Below, one piece after another: positions 1 through 10,135 of a stretch of DNA of 64,000 bases. A program made the position numbers and the translations under genes. The number at the start of each line of letters is the position of its first letter. Position 1 is the first letter of the stretch. The stretch comes from Leptospira interrogans (GTDB taxonomy: Bacteria; Spirochaetota; Leptospiria; Leptospirales; Leptospiraceae), in the NCBI RefSeq assembly GCF_900156205.1, contig NZ_FTNA01000003.1, positions 219,697-283,696 on the forward strand, given 5' to 3'. The notes beneath the pieces were generated by a model. That model was not told the DNA's origin. It did no database searches and worked only from the letters and a program-made list of their open reading frames with translations.

Positions 1-9
1 CCGATCCCA

Positions 10-1176
10 ATGAAAGAAGTAAAACAAGAAGATGGTCCCTCCATTTTCGTTTTACCATTCGAATTGAAAAGAGAAGGTTACGTTTCTCCAGCTTTTTTAA
101 GAGATCCTGAAAAATTTAAAGAGCCCGAACCGATAGCTCCAGAAATAGAAAAGAAACGTTCCGAAATTTTTACTCCCGAATTGCAAGACTTGATTTCCAA
201 GGTGAACGAACCTATTCGCGAAAAACCGGATATACAAATCGCCAAACAAGAGATCGAACCAGAACCAATTTCTACGAATCATACGGAATTAGGTCCCGGT
301 TATATGAAATGGTTAAATACTCTTCCGATCAGAGAACGAAGAAAAATATTGGAAGTATTGGATGAACTTCGTTATGGATTAGAATCAGAATATTCATTTA
401 TTTTAAAATACTATATATCCGTATTTTTAGATCTAAAACTTTATGGATTTGCAATTCATTACTACGACAGAAGAAACGGAAGTTATAGCCCATTTGTAAC
501 CCAAGGGCTTAGGGAACGTACGTCTGGAAACATGATTTTTTTATACGATGACCAATATATAGGAAAAGAATCCGGAACCTATTCCATTATAGAAATTACG
601 GATGAAAGAAAAATGGATCGTTTTTTCAGAAAAAAGTTCGATCCGATCGATCTTGAAATTTGTACGTCTATCCTTACAATTCCATTGTCCAATTTTGGAA
701 TCCCATTTCGATTTTTTCTATTTTTCAAAGACCCACTAACAAAAGAAAACGCTCAGGAAATAGAAAATTTAATCTTTCATTCTTTGGAACCAGTAATTCC
801 CGCGTTCGAAGAATACGATCGAAAAATTTTAGGGGAACTATTCAGAGACAAGCGAGACGTAGTTTCTTCCCGAGTTCATTTAATGAGAATTGCGACAGAC
901 GGAGAAAGAGGACTGACTAGATCCTTTAAAATTGAATTTCATGGAAAAAATTTTAAAACTCTCGAATCCCTTCGCAAAAAAACAATGTCTCAAATTTCTG
1001 AAATTATCGGTCCAGAAGATATATGTTTCGGAATCGGAGTTGGTGCCTTTGGTTTATATACTAGAAAAAATTTGGAAAAACAAATTCGTTCTTTAATAGA
1101 TCAAACTGGAAATCCCTACGATTTTGTAGAAGACATATATCCTGAAAACGGAAAAAACCTATTCATATATCTTTAA
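10..1176 (+). CDS. Unknown protein, possibly GAF-like sensor; may be 5'-truncated
   Basis: 388 residues from the first ATG. The three codons before it are also open to the window edge, so the true start may lie upstream. There is no signal peptide or membrane segment. The first ~100 residues are charged and proline-rich (linker-like). Residues ~110-275 alternate hydrophobic strands and helices around FGIPFRFFLFF and could be a GAF-type fold. The C-terminal ~80 residues contain GIGVGAFGLY at about the place a GGDEF loop would sit, but without GGDEF residues. Function is unknown; a degenerate signalling protein is only an inference. It is first in a same-strand run with the TPR protein and the RHH/PIN-like pair. 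Confidence 0.7.
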   Translation: MKEVKQEDGPSIFVLPFELKREGYVSPAFLRDPEKFKEPEPIAPEIEKKRSEIFTPELQDLISKVNEPIREKPDIQIAKQEIEPEPISTNHTELGPGYMKWLNTLPIRERRKILEVLDELRYGLESEYSFILKYYISVFLDLKLYGFAIHYYDRRNGSYSPFVTQGLRERTSGNMIFLYDDQYIGKESGTYSIIEITDERKMDRFFRKKFDPIDLEICTSILTIPLSNFGIPFRFFLFFKDPLTKENAQEIENLIFHSLEPVIPAFEEYDRKILGELFRDKRDVVSSRVHLMRIATDGERGLTRSFKIEFHGKNFKTLESLRKKTMSQISEIIGPEDICFGIGVGAFGLYTRKNLEKQIRSLIDQTGNPYDFVEDIYPENGKNLFIYL

Positions 1177-1195
1177 GGTTCATTCCAATTTTATC

Positions 1196-1798
1196 ATGTA
1201 TTTTGTTCGCTTATTAATTTGGTTTTTGTATTTTGTATTTTGTATCTCTTCTCTTTTCGCAACCGAGGAAAATCGAAAAGAATGGAACAAGTCTGTCAAA
1301 GAAAAAATTCTCAAGATGAACGAAGCTCGAGAAGAAACCGAATCAATTCCTTATCTAGAAAAGTTCGTGGAAAAAAATCCAGCGGATTTGACCGTTAAAC
1401 TTTGGTATGCAAGAGCCTTATTCTATCGAAAAGATTTGGAAATTCCCGAACACTCGGAGGAAATTTTTTCTAGAACAGAAAAATTAAAGAAAATCAAAAC
1501 AAATTATTTACTAGCAGCAAAAACGTTTGAAGAAGTCTTAAAATATCTTTCTCAAGCAACTCCTAGAGATCCGGATCTAGGCAAATGGCATTTTCTTTGG
1601 GCCATGTCAGAATGGTATGCTGGAAGAGAAGACCGAGCGATTCAGATCTTTAAGAAATCTTTTAAATACGATTTCCGACTTAACGAAGCAAATTACAATA
1701 TCGCATGTATCTATCAAACTCTAGGTCAATTAAAGGACGCAGAAATTTATTTTAGAGCATATCTGAAAAACGATAAAGAAATGAGAGAAGAAAACTGA
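1196..1798 (+). CDS. Exported TPR-repeat protein
   Basis: 200 residues beginning with a hydrophobic signal peptide (about residues 1-22, ending SLFA before TEENRKEW). The mature part is helical. Residues ~130-195 show TPR spacing (WHFLWAMSEWYAGREDRAI, then NYNIACIYQTLGQLKDAEIYF), so it probably binds a protein partner in the periplasm or at the outer membrane. It starts 19 bp after the preceding gene, and its TGA overlaps the next ATG by one base, indicating translational coupling. The partner is unknown. Confidence 0.75.
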   Translation: MYFVRLLIWFLYFVFCISSLFATEENRKEWNKSVKEKILKMNEAREETESIPYLEKFVEKNPADLTVKLWYARALFYRKDLEIPEHSEEIFSRTEKLKKIKTNYLLAAKTFEEVLKYLSQATPRDPDLGKWHFLWAMSEWYAGREDRAIQIFKKSFKYDFRLNEANYNIACIYQTLGQLKDAEIYFRAYLKNDKEMREEN

Positions 1799-1986
1799 TG
1801 GCGAAAGTAGATAAACGATTTCAACTTTTAATGACAGAAGAAGAATTAGAACTTCTTAAAAAAGAAGCAGAAAAAAGAAATCTATCTGCGGGAGAAATGT
1901 TACGTCTATCTTTTCGAAATGAAGTATATAGATCCGATTCTTACGAAAGATTAGAAGCTCTTAAAATTCTCTCAAAATTAAAATGA
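1798..1986 (+). CDS. Small ribbon-helix-helix-like protein, putative antitoxin
   Basis: 62 residues. The N-terminus KRFQLLMTEEELELLKKEAE followed by NLSAGEMLRLSFR matches the strand-helix-helix layout of CopG/MetJ-type DNA-binding proteins. It overlaps the TPR gene by one base and the next gene by four (ATGA). A short RHH gene coupled to a PIN-like gene is the classic layout of a VapBC-type toxin-antitoxin pair. The regulator role is inferred from fold and context. Confidence 0.65.
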   Translation: MAKVDKRFQLLMTEEELELLKKEAEKRNLSAGEMLRLSFRNEVYRSDSYERLEALKILSKLK

Positions 1987-2399
1987 AATACTATCTCTCC
2001 AAATCTTTATTAGAAATCATCATTCAAGATCCTTCCGATCTAAAAACGATCGTAGTAGAATCAATCGAAAGATTGATCAAAGAACAACATCTATTTTATA
2101 CCGGAACAATCTCCATCCTTCCCTTGTTAGAAAAAGAAAAAGATCCAATCCAAAAAGAAATCATCTGGAGTCAGATAAAACGCCTTTGTTTGGAAATTTT
2201 GGATTTCAAAGCCGAAAATCTTTCTTTGGCTCAAAAATTATCCCTAGAGTTTGGAAACATAGAATGGGTTTGGAACGAAATATCAATCGCAATCCAAAAA
2301 GATTTGGACGGTTTTATCACAGTGGATAAAAATCTTCCAGACCAAAAAATGATCAAGATACTACTCGCTCAAAAAATAAACTTCAACGGGATCACTTAA
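1983..2399 (+). CDS. PIN-like protein, putative (degenerate) VapC-type partner
   Basis: 138 residues. The C-terminal stretch LDGFITVDKNL followed by a short helix and KINFNGI resembles the end of PIN nuclease domains, where the acidic residue precedes an 'ITxDKxF' strand. The N-terminal 'LDTS' aspartate of PIN domains is replaced: here YYLSKSLLEI, with Ser where the first catalytic Asp should be. It is therefore either an inactive PIN fold or a divergent one. The start overlaps the RHH gene by ATGA. The last 39 bases overlap the 3' end of the opposite-strand LamG-like gene. Assignment rests on motif spacing only. Confidence 0.55.
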   Translation: MKYYLSKSLLEIIIQDPSDLKTIVVESIERLIKEQHLFYTGTISILPLLEKEKDPIQKEIIWSQIKRLCLEILDFKAENLSLAQKLSLEFGNIEWVWNEISIAIQKDLDGFITVDKNLPDQKMIKILLAQKINFNGIT

Positions 2400-4283
2400 T
2401 GTGGAAACCTGATCTTTCCCATTTTGGAAATGATAGAATTTATTATAAGCGCTAATCCTAAAAAAATAAGTGGTTCCTTTTTTTAAAAACAGCTGATTTT
2501 TTTCCAAAAGGATTTCCGAATTCAAAGAAATGATTCTATTATCTATACAAGTAGAAAGTTTATTATAATATTCTTGAATATGAATGTAATTTTTTCCGGG
2601 AGGAAGTCCGGAAATCGGATCTAGATAATCCGAAGCCGGATGTTTAGGACGGTTTTTTTTATTAGGCGTTTCACCCGATTCACCCAAAGTTCCTCGAACA
2701 ATCCCAACCATTCGATCCGGATGAATTCCATAATGAATGAAATATCCACCTCCGTTAATAACATCTTTTTCTGGATTGGATTTCCAATTTAGACATATAC
2801 TCGGGCCGCTATCGTCAACACCATTTTCAGCAACTTTTAGACCGAGAGGACGTACAGGAGGATTTGTTTCTCTAAAGGTCAGAGATATATTTTTTAATTC
2901 CGGAGTTTTATTTCCGCTGGGATCGGATTTAAATTTAACTCTCCACTGATAATATCGAAATGGAAGAAGATCCGTTTTATCTTCCGTAATTCCCAAAAAT
3001 TTTTTTAGAGAATATTTCAAAGGGATCCTATAGGTATCTGGTTCAAGAGAATCTATTTTAGAATTTTCTAATTTTCTTAAGTCAACACCAATCCAGGCGG
3101 GGGATTCAGAATTTGGAGTAAACGGAACTGGAGACACTCTCAGATAAAGTTCCAAAGCGGAAGAAGTCGGAACTACGGCCTTCAATTGAACTTCTTCCAA
3201 AAAAGAACTGGAATACTTGCTTTTATAGACAGGAGAAATTCCTATTCCGAACTTGGATTCGGAAGTATGAGTTTCCGAATCAAAATTTTGGCCTGGAAAA
3301 GAAGTGTCTTCGGAACTAGGATTTGGTTTTCCTGGAAAAACAGAAAAATTTTCCATCCAGCCATAATAAGAGCTCGCGATTCGAAACGAAGTAGTATCAT
3401 CAGCATGAAAACCGATTCGAGTCAAATTTTGGCTGGCAGGAACAGCAGCTCTTGCCGATTCTTTTCCATTGAGATAAAGTACAATTTCTCGATCGTTAGG
3501 GTTGAAATAAAGAAGAACCCGATTCCATTGATTTTTTTTCAGAGTCGTGTTAGAAGTCAGATATAAAGAAAGAAACCGCTTTTCCTCCGTTTCAAAAAAA
3601 GAATAAAAACCTGCTTTGAGTCGATCGTCCGCGATCTTTAAATCCCAACCGTAACTATTTCCGGATGTTTCATAGAGTTTAGAAATTAGAGTCGCATCCT
3701 TTTCAACCGTTCCAGGAAGAAAACTAAAAGAAATGTAAAATTCTTTTGTCAGATCTTTGGAGGTCAAGAGACCTGAATAAGAATGTGCAATCTTGATCCC
3801 AGTCCTTTTACCCGAAAAACGTGCGCTTCTTTTAGAATGAAAAACGTTTTCTGAATCAGGTAAATAAGAGGACATGAGAATTTTATAATTTCCTGATGCA
3901 TCCTTTAGATCAGACGGATTTCCAGATTCAAAATCTAGATAAAGTTCGGAACCGAAACTTCGATTTTTAGTTTGCAGTTTTAGAACTTTATTTTCAGAAT
4001 TATTTCCGGAAAGTTCCAATCCGTTTTTTTGTAAATCATCTAGCGGAAAAGTTTTGGTCTCTGTAAAAAGTGAAAAAGGGTAAAAAAATAAAATTGTTAA
4101 CAAAAAGACAATTTTGATTTTATTCCAAAGTTTTAGGACATAAGAGTTATTACTAAAACCAGAATTTTGATGTAAAACAGAGCAGCTAACAACGAATACA
4201 TGGTCTACAAACATCAAAACGTTGTATGCAACACTACTTAATTTGTGAAAATCACTATATTTTTTTAAGTATTTTGAAATCAT
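2361..4283 (-). CDS. Exported LamG/concanavalin-like protein with FN3-like C-terminus
   Basis: The open frame codes 640 residues, but the signal peptide (LWNKIKIVFLLTILFFYPF) begins only around residue 53, and no ATG, GTG or TTG sits directly before it. The first ~50 residues are probably not native, so the start is unresolved. Residues ~100-325 have the alternating strands of a LamG/ConA jelly roll (GWDLKIADDRLKAGFYSF, WNRVLLYFNPNDREIVLYLNG). Residues ~490-640 look like a fibronectin-III-type domain (ISLTFRETNPPVRPLGLKV). Likely a secreted or surface protein binding a carbohydrate or matrix ligand (inference). Downstream of rpiB on the same strand, 63 bp apart, and convergent with the PIN-like gene. 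Confidence 0.75.
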   Translation of the reverse strand: MISKYLKKYSDFHKLSSVAYNVLMFVDHVFVVSCSVLHQNSGFSNNSYVLKLWNKIKIVFLLTILFFYPFSLFTETKTFPLDDLQKNGLELSGNNSENKVLKLQTKNRSFGSELYLDFESGNPSDLKDASGNYKILMSSYLPDSENVFHSKRSARFSGKRTGIKIAHSYSGLLTSKDLTKEFYISFSFLPGTVEKDATLISKLYETSGNSYGWDLKIADDRLKAGFYSFFETEEKRFLSLYLTSNTTLKKNQWNRVLLYFNPNDREIVLYLNGKESARAAVPASQNLTRIGFHADDTTSFRIASSYYGWMENFSVFPGKPNPSSEDTSFPGQNFDSETHTSESKFGIGISPVYKSKYSSSFLEEVQLKAVVPTSSALELYLRVSPVPFTPNSESPAWIGVDLRKLENSKIDSLEPDTYRIPLKYSLKKFLGITEDKTDLLPFRYYQWRVKFKSDPSGNKTPELKNISLTFRETNPPVRPLGLKVAENGVDDSGPSICLNWKSNPEKDVINGGGYFIHYGIHPDRMVGIVRGTLGESGETPNKKNRPKHPASDYLDPISGLPPGKNYIHIQEYYNKLSTCIDNRIISLNSEILLEKNQLFLKKGTTYFFRISAYNKFYHFQNGKDQVSTLSDPVEVYFLSE

Positions 4284-4346
4284 AATCGTGATTTCTTTTG
4301 AAGTTTTAAAATAACCTTTTTAAAAATTGATCTCATCCAGTTTTTA

Positions 4347-4784
<438 letters not shown>

Positions 4785-5270
4785 GATCTAAATTGGTTAT
4801 GTCCCGACTGTATTTAGGTTTCAAGCAAATAATTTTGACCGTGTCCAGTTTGTAAATATTAGTGAAAGTTTCCGAGGAACTCTTACAAATATCTATTTTA
4901 TCGTTAAACGTCGTATTCTTATTCTATGATCAAATAAGGCTTTATCATAGAGCTATTGAGAAATTAATCCTCCGCCTATTTTCGTTGTATTACCCAAACA
5001 ATTGAAGCAGTTGCGCTAAACTTCATTATAGAATTTTCAACAACTCTAATAAAAATTGAAAGTATTCAACTTGTAAACTTATAGAGATAATCGTTTAGAA
5101 TTTTAGATACTTTACCATTCTAAACAATATCAAATTACCCCATAGAATCGACATTTTGTAACAATCATCAAAAAAATTTATCTTCCAGAATTCTCATAAC
5201 TTTTAAGAATAAAACACGTTTTAGAAAATAGATTTTGCAACGAACATTGTCTTACAAAAGTAAAATCAAT
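4785..5270. other. Intergenic region with one R1 element
   Basis: About 490 bp with no credible coding frame. It holds a diverged R1 copy (4948-5048) and AT-rich sequence. Nothing else could be assigned. Confidence 0.6.
4948..5048 (+). repeat. R1 element (101 bp, diverged)
   Basis: R1 is a ~103 bp element bounded by inverted ends TAGAGTTGTTGAAAAATT and AATTTTTCAACAACTCTA, with an internal core reading TTTTCGTTGTATGGAAACGG then GATTGAAGC. It has no coding capacity, so it is a MITE candidate with TA at its tips. This copy has a mutated left end (TAGAGCTATTGAG) and an intact right end. Confidence 0.8.
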
Positions 5271-5869
5271 TCAAAGAATAGAATCCCGAAACGTTTTAGG
5301 CATCGCGTCCCAAAATTCAATTTGAAGCAGAAATAACGAAAGATAGATCATTGAAAAATTTTCTTCGGAAATTTTTTCTCCATTCAGAGCAAAACCGGTA
5401 GCGTCATTTAACCTGGTTAAAAGTTCTTTCTTTTGTTTGAGATGGGTCGTAAGAAGTTCCCATTCAATTGAATTGAGAGACCTAGTTTTATCATCCGAAA
5501 GAATATAATTTTCATAATAAGAATTCAATTCCGCATACGTGAAAATATGGCGGTTCCAATCCATAAAAAGTTTAGACTGATCTTCTTCCGAAAGATTCTT
5601 ATTCTGAATACAAACGATCGACTGAAATCTGGACTTTCCTTCTTTATACGCAATCGTTTCTGCAATTCTCTTTTTTTCTTCCAAAGGAAAAGTAGATTTA
5701 TATAAGTTTGAAAGCTCAGAAGAAGTTGTCTCATTCGTAAAACAGTCCTTAATCGGAAGTTGTGTATTAAAATTTAATCCCGAAGCTAAGAGGCCTCCGG
5801 ACAAAGCTCCGACTAATGTAAAAACTCGGATCAAAATTAGAAAAAACTTTTTAAAGGATAAAAACTTCA

Positions 5870-5873
<4 letters not shown>
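5271..5873 (-). CDS. Exported protein of unknown function, coupled to serC
   Basis: 200 residues with an N-terminal signal or anchor segment ([25 protein letters not shown]). The mature part is soluble and helical, with two cysteines (KDCF, SIVCIQ) that could pair in the periplasm. Its ATG overlaps the serC stop by four bases, so it is translated from the serC transcript. I recognise no family. The coupling to serine biosynthesis may be only transcriptional. Confidence 0.7.
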
Positions 5874-6961
<1,088 letters not shown>

Positions 6962-7120
6962 AAGGGATAAGGTTGCAAAAGGGAGGTGGGGAATCAACTT
7001 TCTTACGACAAAGGAGACTACAGATGGGGAAAAATCCTTGTCTCAATACAGCGCTTGAGGATAATCTATTTCCGGGTCAAATGGCTCTTTATTCAGATAG
7101 ATAAAAAGGAGAATTTTTGA

Positions 7121-8794
7121 ATGTTCAGAATCTGGATCGTATTTTTATGTTTCGGTTTTTCTTTATCGTTATTTTCTCAGGAAAGTTCTAAACTCGGAGA
7201 AAAAGAAATTCGATCTTCTCAAAGAGTTCGGTTTATTAATCGATCTTCTGCGCGAGCAGGAGAAGAGGTTAGAGGAACCAATGAAAAGGTAGGTTCCGGA
7301 CTTGCAGAATCTCTCAAAAAAGAGCCAGATAAAACTCATACACAAGGTGGAATCAGCGTAACCAGAATTGCACCTGAAGAAAAAAAATTTGGAGCAGATG
7401 TGATCTCGGTTTTAGAAGATTCCGATTTTGGTCATATCAATTCTATCCAGAGAATTCTAACCGGTTTTGTAAAACTCAACTTCGGCTATGACGATAAAAA
7501 TTCGGATATACTTGCCACCTATATTTTGTATTACAACGCCATTCATAGAAAAGATAAATCTTATATCTCCAAAAAGTATTCCAATTCTGTAATTAAGTTT
7601 GTAACTCCTCAGTCCATAGGAATTTCTAAACGTTATTCGGAATGGCCCGGAAAAACTCAGATTTTGATTCCACTTGTAGAAGACGTTTTAGGTAAGGATG
7701 TTCATACGGATGAATTGGAAGACGAAGTTAATAAAGAATTGGATAAGAAAAAAGACGGACAATCCGAAAAAGATAAGTTTGGAGATCTTCAAAACGAAAA
7801 AAACAAAAAAGAATTAGAAGAACTAAAACGTAGAAAAGAAGAGAATCAAAACAAACAGAAAGAAATTTCCGATAAAGAAACAAAAACGGATAAAGAACTT
7901 CAAGAACTCAATAAAGATCCAGTAAAAAATAAAGTTCAAATCGTAGAAAAGAAAAAAGAAAAAGAACAAATTCAAAAAGAAAAAGAAGCCGTTAAAAAGG
8001 AAGAACAGAAGTTAAAGGAAAAAGAAAAGGAAGTCGTAAAGAAAGACGAAGAAAGAAAAAACAATAATAGCTCTTCAAGTTCTTCGAGCTCATCCAGTTC
8101 TTCTAAATCCGATTCTAAAAGCGATTCGAGTAGTAGTAAATCCGGAAGCGATAAGTCTGCGTCCGATGACAAAAAATCAGAAGCGGAATTGAAAAAAGAA
8201 CTCGCAGATACTAAAAAAGAATTGGAAACAAAAAAAGAAGAGGAGAAGAAAAAAGAAGAATTCGATAAGAACGTCGTCGGAGGAAAAATTCTTTTCTTAA
8301 AAACTCTAAAGTATTTAGATAAAGGACATTATAACAACGAATTACAGGTGTTAGATCCCACAAAAGACGATACGATTATCAGAGGAGATTTTAACAAAAT
8401 TTGTGGTAGAACGTTTGAGATCGTAGACGGAAAGGCACTTGTAATTGGCTTCGAAGACGGTCACTCTTCTAACCATAAACTGATTTTAATCGACCAAGAA
8501 ACTTTAAAGCCAGTCTTATTCGCAGAAGACAATATATTTTGGAGATCTCCTATGATCATCAAAGGAGACGAGATCTACGCGTTTGAAGAAGTAGAAGAGA
8601 AATATTATCTTTCTCGTTTCGGTAAGGATCTCAAAAAACAAGCCAAGTCTTCTGAGGAAATTAGCCCAAATTCAAACGTCACTTTCTATGGAGAAAAAAT
8701 TTATGTTACCGGCAAGGAAGAAAGTTCGGGTAATATTCAAATCACCGTTTTTAATAAAGCCGATCTAAAACTGATTAAAAAAATTAAACCTTAG
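7121..8794 (+). CDS. P83/100-family exported protein
   Basis: 557 residues with a signal peptide (FRIWIVFLCFGFSLSLFSQ). Residues ~95-200 form a globular domain. Residues ~200-310 are a long Lys/Glu coiled coil. A serine tract around 310-345 (a run of ~11 Ser, then SKSDSKSDSSS) links to a second coiled segment and a C-terminal beta domain (~385-557) containing GFEDGHSSNHKLILIDQETL. This architecture matches the spirochaetal P83/100 family first known as a Borrelia antigen; its biochemical role is unknown. A GGAG ribosome site lies 9 bases before the ATG. The repetitive coil codons may be length-polymorphic. Confidence 0.85.
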   Translation: MFRIWIVFLCFGFSLSLFSQESSKLGEKEIRSSQRVRFINRSSARAGEEVRGTNEKVGSGLAESLKKEPDKTHTQGGISVTRIAPEEKKFGADVISVLEDSDFGHINSIQRILTGFVKLNFGYDDKNSDILATYILYYNAIHRKDKSYISKKYSNSVIKFVTPQSIGISKRYSEWPGKTQILIPLVEDVLGKDVHTDELEDEVNKELDKKKDGQSEKDKFGDLQNEKNKKELEELKRRKEENQNKQKEISDKETKTDKELQELNKDPVKNKVQIVEKKKEKEQIQKEKEAVKKEEQKLKEKEKEVVKKDEERKNNNSSSSSSSSSSSSKSDSKSDSSSSKSGSDKSASDDKKSEAELKKELADTKKELETKKEEEKKKEEFDKNVVGGKILFLKTLKYLDKGHYNNELQVLDPTKDDTIIRGDFNKICGRTFEIVDGKALVIGFEDGHSSNHKLILIDQETLKPVLFAEDNIFWRSPMIIKGDEIYAFEEVEEKYYLSRFGKDLKKQAKSSEEISPNSNVTFYGEKIYVTGKEESSGNIQITVFNKADLKLIKKIKP

Positions 8795-8804
8795 TCGATA
8801 CCCG

Positions 8805-8850
8805 CCCTAAACCCTAAAAGAAAACTGCAATAATTCTTTAGGGTTTAGGG
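8805..8850 (+). terminator. Long hairpin after the P83/100 gene
   Basis: A perfect 14-bp inverted repeat, CCCTAAACCCTAAA (8805-8818) and TTTAGGGTTTAGGG (8837-8850), with an 18-nt loop begins 10 bases after the stop codon. No T-run follows, so it may act as an RNA 3'-end stabiliser rather than a classical intrinsic terminator. Confidence 0.45.
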
Positions 8851-8864
8851 AAACTATTGTTCAA

Positions 8865-8960
8865 AATTATATAATAAAGCACTAATACTCCGTTATAATA
8901 TAATAGAGTTTTACGAAAAAGAAATATAAAGTACTCAATTTTATAAAGACCTGTAAAAAT
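8865..8960 (-). repeat. R4 element, reverse orientation
   Basis: R4 is an AT-rich ~100 bp unit whose forward ends read CTTATAAAATTGAGTA and TTATATAGTTCTGAGTA, with CGCAAAACACTGTTTCA in the middle. This copy lies between two convergent genes and is moderately diverged. Confidence 0.6.
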
Positions 8961-9002
8961 ATCAAATGAAATGGCTTCAAAATTTTTCAATTAAAAATCA
9001 AT

Positions 9003-9039
9003 AATAACCATAAATAGATTCTTTTTATTCATGGTTATT
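9003..9039 (-). terminator. Possible terminator of the downstream lipoprotein gene
   Basis: Imperfect inverted arms AATAACCATAAAT (9003-9015) and ATTCATGGTTATT (9027-9039) lie 24 bp beyond the stop of the minus-strand lipoprotein gene. On that strand the stem is followed by an A/T tract (ATTGATTTTTAATT). Confidence 0.45.
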
Positions 9040-9063
9040 CAATTAAAAAAAGAATTACTTTGT

Positions 9064-9393
9064 TCAATAGGGGTGTTTTTTATCGCAATCCGCTTCACAA
9101 GATGCCTTAGAACCTATACAAAACAGGGGATTATAAAGAACACTCAATAAAGAACTCGAAGAATTAGAATTCGTAGTGGTGTTGCCGTTTGTCGTACCAC
9201 CATTCGTTGTGCCAGTATTTGTTCTAGAGTTATTATTTTCAAACAACGACGAAATCAGCAAAGAAGCAGCAATACAATCCGCATCGGCGGATTTACAGTA
9301 ATTATCTTCGTAACATTTTTGACGAGGGGAAAGTTCAGAACATTGAACTACAAATAACGTTAAAATCAACATAAGAATATGAAATTTTTTCAT
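9064..9393 (-). CDS. Cysteine-rich small lipoprotein, paralogue 1
   Basis: Start placed at the ATG at 9393, giving MKKFHILMLILTLFVVQC with a relaxed spirochaetal lipobox and lipidated Cys18; the frame also extends 16 codons upstream. The mature part has LSPRQKCYEDNYC, then a Gly/Thr/Asn-rich spacer (NTGTTNGGTTNG) and SCEADCDKKHPY at the C-terminus. Seven cysteines including the lipid site align one-for-one with the protein coded at 9875-10135. Function unknown; probably envelope-anchored, with disulfides. Confidence 0.75.
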   Translation of the reverse strand: MKKFHILMLILTLFVVQCSELSPRQKCYEDNYCKSADADCIAASLLISSLFENNNSRTNTGTTNGGTTNGNTTTNSNSSSSLLSVLYNPLFCIGSKASCEADCDKKHPY

Positions 9394-9874
9394 AAAACCA
9401 CAATGGTTAAATATGAGATTTTTATGCAATAAAATTATCACAGACAGAACATTTTAGATGAAGATTTTATACTTTTAAAAATATTAAAAAAATATATTTT
9501 TTTGATTTGGTGACGCCATTAGTTGTTTGTTAAGATATAAAAACGTATAGAATCAACTATTTATGTCTTTTACTCTTTACTATCATCCTTATAAAATTGA
9601 GTAACGTGAATTTTTTCATAATATTTCGTTTGAACTTAAAAATCAGGTATTCTATTAGAGTTGTTGAAAAATTAATTCTCCATTGGCTTCCGTTGTGTTA
9701 AAATGGACCATTGAAGCAGTTTTGCTAATCTATACTATAAAATTTTTCAACAACTCTATTATATTCCAATCTGAGAAACTCAAAAGATACTTCTATCAAT
9801 CAGTATCCAAAAAAAACAGTTTAATTTTCCTAAATGTAAAAAATCTTATTTTCTTAACTTCTTTTGAAAGAAAA
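9394..9874. other. Intergenic region between the lipoprotein paralogues
   Basis: About 480 bp containing part of an R4-like sequence (~9565-9640) and an intact R1 (9656-9758). Short open frames here are translations of the repeats. Confidence 0.6.
9656..9758 (+). repeat. R1 element (103 bp, intact ends)
   Basis: Both 18-bp inverted ends are complete. The core has drifted (GGCTTCCGTTGTGTTAAAAT). It separates the two tandem lipoprotein paralogues. Confidence 0.85.
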
Positions 9875-10135
9875 TTAATAAGGATGTTTTCTATAACAAT
9901 CCAATTCACAATTGCTTTGAAGAGTATTACAAAGAAACGCCCTACTCGTAATTTCTTCATTTGATACTTCTATATGAAAGAGTACATTTACAAGTGCAAA
10001 TCCAGCAAAACAAGCTTGAGCACGATTTCTACAAGCGTTATCTTCCATACATTTTTCTTGAGGAGAAAGGTAATTACAAACATTAGTCGTAAGACCAAAA
10101 ATTAATACGACGATTATAAATATGATTTTTCTCAT
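9875..10135 (-). CDS. Cysteine-rich small lipoprotein, paralogue 2
   Basis: 86 residues. The hydrophobic N-terminus ends LTTNVC with probable lipidated Cys20. It continues LSPQEKCMEDNACRNRAQAC and ends SNCELDCYRKHPY. All seven cysteines and the KHPY terminus match the neighbouring paralogue, but the Gly/Thr/Asn spacer is absent. Same strand as paralogue 1, so a tandem duplication later split by an R1 insertion is likely. No function is recognised. Confidence 0.75.
   Translation of the reverse strand: MRKIIFIIVVLIFGLTTNVCNYLSPQEKCMEDNACRNRAQACFAGFALVNVLFHIEVSNEEITSRAFLCNTLQSNCELDCYRKHPY

Noticed and set aside
6962..6997. Longer serC start at TTG 6997
   Set aside because: Family N-termini begin just before IYNFGAGPA, and the ATG at 6961 places the start there.
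9683..9964. 93-codon + strand frame near the lipoprotein paralogue
   Set aside because: It is a translation of the R1 element and of the antisense of the lipoprotein gene.
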